Shown piece by piece: positions 59,312 through 64,000 of a stretch of 64,000 bases of DNA (position 1 is its first letter; each line of letters begins with the position of its first letter). A model generated the notes under the pieces. It made no database searches. It saw nothing but the letters and a program-made list of their open reading frames with translations, and had not been told where the DNA came from. Source of the DNA: Astropecten irregularis (taxonomy: Eukaryota; Echinodermata; Asteroidea; Paxillosida; Astropectinidae); the NCBI GenBank assembly GCA_963971285.1, contig OZ020259.1:1550001-1614000 (forward strand), read 5' to 3'. Both the position numbers and the translations under genes were made by a program.

Positions 59312-59668
59312 TTAAAGGTAATATCATACTTTGGTTTTTACCAAAGAAATACAGATTCCTGGGCAAAAATACCAATACAGATACAGTAACAGTCATCTGT
59401 GAAAATTTCAGTCCCATACGGTGCCCACTTTTTGAGAAAACAGTAGAAAACAGTGAAAAACAGCCACAGTATTTCTTAAGACTTTTCTCTTTTCTTTAAA
59501 AGATCTTATGGTGACTGGTTTTACTCTTTTCTGGATAAATACAGCATTTCAGGCAGAAATATTTTGAAATATTTTTTCATCATCACCATCTTTATACTAT
59601 GTAAGTTATAGGTAAATATGTGAAGATTTATGTTCTGGTTTGCTACCAAAGTACGATACTACCTTTAA
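59312..59668 (-). mobile_element. Family A MITE, full length
   Basis: TTAA-bounded copy of about 357 bp between HDDC2 and the SLC5-type gene. It includes AAATGGTG-side and CAGATACAGTAACAGTCATC interior blocks and both terminal repeats. Confidence 0.85.
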
Positions 59669-60322
59669 ACTATAATTTCTATAACTATATATTTGTGAAA
59701 GTTTTATGAAGCTTTTAAAGGTGTCTCACAGAGAAATTAAGTTCCAGTCAGTAGAGGGCTCACTTTCAAGGGGTTGGTAGCACTAAATTTGCCCAAATGA
59801 TTCACCAAACAAAAATGTATTGTCACAAATTTGTATACATTTTCATCATTTTTCGTTGGATTTGTGCAATTTGTGTGACATATTGGAACCTGGGAGTTCT
59901 GTACTAACATTCAAGGAGAGTTGGCCCTATTTTGCCTTGGAAGTCACAGAGGAATTCTTAAGCAAATCATCAATATGGCAATTTGTGATAAAATAACATT
60001 TTCAGGGAGCTTGTAAATGTTCTAGGGGTAGCAATGTATTTCGCAGACTGACCTATCAAGTTGAAAAGAATGTGATGTCCAAATTACAGCTTTAAAAATT
60101 GTTTACAGAACTGGAACTTAATTCTAAATAGGGATAGGAGGGGTTATACTAAGATAAGGTCAAAGGATGCTTTTTATGATAAAACGGCAGGTTTTTATTA
60201 ACTCAAATTCGTCTCAAGATTTAGTTGCTCATTTCAATCCTTTTTTTCTTCTTCTTCGACATTTACCAGCACCATCGACCATTCGAAAAGTGTTGATGTG
60301 TGTTTTCATGACAAGTCTAATC
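59669..60322. other. Intergenic between HDDC2 and the SLC5-type gene
   Basis: AT-rich with one CTCF-like CAGTAGAGGGCTC at 59,749-59,761. No gene. Confidence 0.45.
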
Positions 60323-60575
60323 GAAGAGTTCATTTGCAAAAACAGATAACTCCTTTGTTGAAATATTTAAATTATCATCACGGATGCTTCTATTTTTTTT
60401 AAGGATATACCAATACAGTCTTTTTTTTTCATTTTCTGTATTTTGTTAAATTTGCAACAAATTAATAAGTTTTATCTGTCCAAATGTACGCTGTTTCCAT
60501 GAATAATCAAATGTAAAGCATGATTAAGTTAATCTTTCATTAATGGAGCTATCTGTTTTTGCAAATGAACTCTTC
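60323..60575. mobile_element. Inverted-repeat element upstream of the SLC5-type exon
   Basis: 31-bp arms at 60,323-60,353 and 60,545-60,575 (GAAGAGTTCATTTGCAAAAA and complement) differ at one base and enclose about 190 bp. It ends 250 bp before the start codon. Confidence 0.6.
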
Positions 60576-60825
60576 AATCTTAGGTCATTTTTGGGGGTCA
60601 CAAAAAAAAATTGTATTTATGGACTAGGTCCCCTGGGACGAAAGAGGGCGCTCGCACAATTTATCGGTCGTGATGACACGTACACAACCGTAGTTCAAAA
60701 TTACCATGTGCACGTTCTATGTATGAGTCACTGCCGTTGGAATAGTTGTCAACATTGAACATGACTTCATCTTTTGTCTGATGCGTGGAAACAAATTCCT
60801 ACCTTAGGAAGGATAAAATAAGAGA

Positions 60826-60921
60826 ATGGATTCGGAAAATATGACAGACGCAACTCTGGTTGCTGGGGATTACGTGGCCATAGCTGTGTACTTTGTGTTG
60901 GTTTTGTGCGTGGGACTGTGC
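60826..60921 (+). CDS. First coding exon of an SLC5-family sodium/solute symporter (partial)
   Basis: The exon encodes 32 residues and ends at a strong donor (TGC then GTAAGT), phase 0. After a short acidic N-terminus the sequence GDYVAIAVYFVLVLCVGL is the first transmembrane helix of sodium/glucose-type cotransporters (SGLT/SMCT class), where the first exon commonly ends just after VGL-. An in-frame stop at 60,814-60,816 supports the ATG. No second exon is recognisable before the window ends, so the first intron exceeds 3 kb. The substrate (glucose, inositol, monocarboxylate) cannot be told from this exon. The gene would be a plasma-membrane protein transcribed away from HDDC2. Confidence 0.72.
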
Positions 60922-60939
60922 GTAAGTATTTGGTGTTTA

Positions 60940-61095
60940 TGGTATAGCTACTGTAACTATTATATAGCCCGATATTACTCCTTGTTTACAATTCTAACAA
61001 GACTGACATTGTCGTCCTATATACGACGACAATGTCAGAATTGTAAAGGAGTGATAAAGCCTACTAGGCTCAACAGTTACTACAGCTAATGATCA
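60940..61095. mobile_element. Hairpin element in SLC5-type intron 1
   Basis: The core at about 60,969-61,057 pairs ACTGACATTGTCGTC with GACGACAATGTCAG around CTATATA. It starts just 19 bp past the exon 1 donor. Confidence 0.6.
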
Positions 61096-62706
61096 AACTT
61101 GGCAAAATGTCAACAGGTGTCGTCGTGCATGTTGTTAGATCAGTTGTCTTCACATCTATCGAGCAGCCATGCTTGCATAAATTGTGCTGCACAATTGCCA
61201 CATACTGTACACAGTCAATAGATTATAATTATAAAACTATTGCATGCAGTGCCGTTAAAAATAGTGGCAATCCTGGGATTTAGAGGCCTATACAAATTAT
61301 GTAGAGGTTGCTAACTTCAGCCAACTCAACCCAGCTGCATATCACAATGTCATAATTTTGGCTCCTAAAACCCAGGATTACCAAAATGGTCACTCAACAG
61401 GTGTCGCATATAATTGAATATTAATGCAAATTGCTGGTTTAAAATGAAAGATATTATTCAGCATTCCAATGCAAAGTGATTTATTCTCCGGTTCAAATTC
61501 CATTACACTTTGGACATTAACATTGTAACTTCACATGTTGTACATTTTGACATTTTACTTGAAGTTTTAACCTGTGACTGTGTGAGTAAGAGTTTTCTAT
61601 ACAACAAATATTATCACCTAGAATTCTTCAGTTCAGTCCCATAGGGTTTTAATATGCACTGGGTGGGTGGTGTCAAGTAGGCCTAATATTGTCATCATAT
61701 GGAAATCTTACCGTTACACTTCTGTAGCTTAGTAGCCTAGTACTAGCAGTAGTACAAGTAGGCCTACAATAGTAATAGTAAAATGGGTGTACTACCCACC
61801 TACATGTACATGTACAGTACAACCACAACTTTCAAGGCCATGGCACACACACACATTTCATTTGTGTACAGTAAATCAATCGATTAAAAGCAATATTTTC
61901 AAGTCTGATAGCCCTTGGCCTAACATTCATCTGTTAATGTTCATACAGTGTCTTTCTTTGGTTTGGGAAATGGAAACTTACACTGGAGCAACAAATGATT
62001 GATAAGGAGTGCTACAGGGTTTCAGTAACTGGATCTAGGGGTCAGGGCTTGTCAAGGGAATTTTTAACTTGTGTGCCCCAAGCTTGAAGATACTTGCACC
62101 ATGGAGGAAGGGCCTACGTGCTTGCACATGTAGGCCTATAATGGCCTCATAGCCTTGATTCCCCAGTCAAGGATCTGCGTGATGGTAGTTTTTAGATTCC
62201 CACCACCTGAGAACAAAACTGTTGTCCATTGTGCTACCCAAAAGTCCTTGGTGGGACCACAATGCCTGGTCAATGGTCTTACCATGTTCTAATGGATCCG
62301 AGGTCATTTGCATGGAATATACTGTATGGCTCTCATACCAATATAAGGCCAAAACAAAATTGTTGTGTTGCCCTCTAGTGGAAAAATTGAAATTTTGGGT
62401 CGGTCGAGCGATTTTTTTTTTTTTGGGCCGACTTTCAAACATTTAAGAATAAATACAGGATGTATGGTCACCAGGGCTTATAAATCAACGGTCTTGGGTC
62501 GTTTTGAGGAGACATGCTTTTCTACTGCTAAATCTTACATTTTCTGTCAAAAATGGTGAGTTTTTATACTTTAGGACTCGGAGGAAAAAAAAACATTCTC
62601 GACCCAAAGTTTTTGCATTCTACGGTCAGTCACTGAGGGCAACACAAGAATTTTTTTGGGGGGCCTAACTGCTCTTGAAAGGGGGCCAAAGTTAACTGAT
62701 ATGAGT
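61096..62706 (+). other. Presumed intron 1 of the SLC5-type gene
   Basis: No second exon is recognisable. Three TAGGCCTA octamers lie at 61,678, 61,759 and 62,131. The presumed intron continues to the window end. Confidence 0.45.
62369..62382 (-). promoter_or_regulatory. CTCF-like motif
   Basis: Minus strand reads CCACTAGAGGGCAA, matching the CTCF core with the GGCAR variant. Confidence 0.35.
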
Positions 62707-62945
62707 GGGGCCAATTTCATGGCGCTGCTAAGCACAAGAATTTGCTTAGCAGAAAAATGTCTTGCCCAATAAAACAAACCACCATTAAAAATACCATTTG
62801 ATATTCATGGTCAGTGCATGAACAGCCAAAGAACAATCACAACAATACACAACACATGGAAATTTGGTTGTTAATCCTGTTTTTATTTAGACAGAAATGT
62901 CACTTAGCAAATTTTTGTGCTAAGCAGCGCCGTGAAATTGGCCCC
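62707..62945. mobile_element. Family C MITE, best-preserved copy
   Basis: Ends GGGGCCAATTTCATGGCGC and GCGCCGTGAAATTGGCCCC with only one change in the first 19 bp. The subterminal CTGCTAAGCAC is also inverted at the other end. 239 bp. Confidence 0.8.
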
Positions 62946-63436
62946 TGAGCTTTGACTTAATAGTTGGTGCATTAATAAAAATGTAACATTAGGCCTAATC
63001 TTTTGACTTTTGTACTTGACTTTATGATAATAGGCCTATACAAATACTGAAACATTGCTTGAAAGTTAAATCAACATCTTGCTTAGGTGGGAGGGGCACA
63101 CTCCCTCTCAATAACAGAAAATGGGAATCCACACAAATACAAGCTAACAATTGTGTGGAAAGGATCTGAGGAAGATTTGATAATGGTTCAAATAAAAAAT
63201 GACTATTCAAAATGAAAATGAAATGCTATCAGTCCAATCCTAAATTAGTATCAAGTATTTAATCATTCAATAATGGAACTGCACTTGTAATAATTAAAAA
63301 CTGCAGAATGACTTTTCTACCAGAGATTGAATACTTTGCCAAGTATTTTATCCTAAAGTCAGAGTGACTTTCATTTGATTCCTAGTCCTTTTTATAGCTT
63401 AAAACCCTAACAGTGCAAAATGCTTTCCATTTCTAG

Positions 63437-63600
63437 GTACCATATACTAAATCTTACTATTTAGTATTTTGTAGTACTGTCAGAATGAGATTGTAAAGAG
63501 TACCCAGTACTACAAAGTACTATTTTTGTATGAAATCCAAATACCTCGAGTACCGATTACTACAGCATACTACTTGTAGTAATTTTTAGTATTTGGTGCT
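63437..63600. repeat. Imperfect palindromic repeat rich in TAGTA
   Basis: TACTAAATCTTACTATTTAG at the left and TAGTAATTTTTAGTATTTGG at the right, with several TAGTACT motifs between. Probably a decayed MITE. Confidence 0.45.
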
Positions 63601-63908
63601 TTTAGGGTTAATGGTTATTATACATACACTATTCCGTTTGTGAAAAGGTCATAAGGCCACTGCTTTATAGGCATTGAACCTACATGTATGTACACACAGC
63701 CACTGAACAGTGTTTCCTCATAGTGCTAGTACTCAACATGTTTGCCTAAGGATCATGCACTACACTATATGCAGGTTTCTGGTTGTCAATGAACGACGCA
63801 CAATACCCAGAGGTGCATGAAATCACTGACCCACAAAACTTTTACTTTGCTCAAATATACATCCTGCTGAACAAACAAGTGCAGCTCTAGGTATTAAATA
63901 CATACAAC

Positions 63909-64000
63909 AGGGAATACCGCTATAATAGACACTGTGACCACTATACTGAACATTTGGCTATACACCTGTATTGAACATATCCTTGTGTTATAGTCCGATA
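63909..64000. mobile_element. Second pogo-like MITE copy, cut by window end
   Basis: GGGAATACCGCTATAATAG and CCACTATACTGAACATTTGG match the left half of the 55,285 element. It ends at or near the window edge. Confidence 0.5.

Overview
This window reads as nuclear DNA of a marine invertebrate deuterostome, most likely an echinoderm. The genes are split by GT-AG introns and code in the standard nuclear code. Their proteins match animal families at the level expected of a non-vertebrate deuterostome. The rest is AT-rich and packed with short non-autonomous transposons (MITEs), tRNA-derived SINEs and homopolymer runs. The palindrome TAGGCCTA occurs about 23 times where about one is expected. The species assignment is inference. 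Most open reading frames in the window are chance or antisense frames; I support only four protein-coding genes.

Layout. 1-10.9 kb is non-coding with MITEs and an 80-bp near-perfect palindrome. 10,912-14,712 (minus) holds a complete five-exon Hey gene, a bHLH-Orange repressor and Notch target of 315 aa. 15-49.7 kb is a gene-free stretch of about 35 kb. It mixes MITEs, SINEs, a minisatellite and a trinucleotide repeat with many CpG-containing non-repetitive islands that could be cis-regulatory. 49,717-50,626 (minus) holds MRPS28 (mitoribosomal bS1m, two exons, 198 aa). It is head to head, 216 bp apart, with HDDC2 (six exons, 50,843-58,282, plus, 192 aa, HD-domain 5'-deoxynucleotidase). 60,826-60,921 (plus) is the first coding exon of an SLC5-type sodium/solute symporter that continues past the window.

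How the genes relate. Hey should act in the nucleus as a repressor downstream of Notch, and RBPJ-type sites cluster around it. MRPS28 and HDDC2 look like housekeeping genes sharing a CCAAT-rich bidirectional promoter. The most interesting observation is the linkage Hey - MRPS28 - HDDC2. In human, HEY1 lies beside MRPS28 on 8q21 and HEY2 lies beside HDDC2 on 6q22, so this locus looks like the unduplicated ancestral arrangement that vertebrate genome duplication later split. I found no new defence, biosynthetic or mobile protein-coding system.
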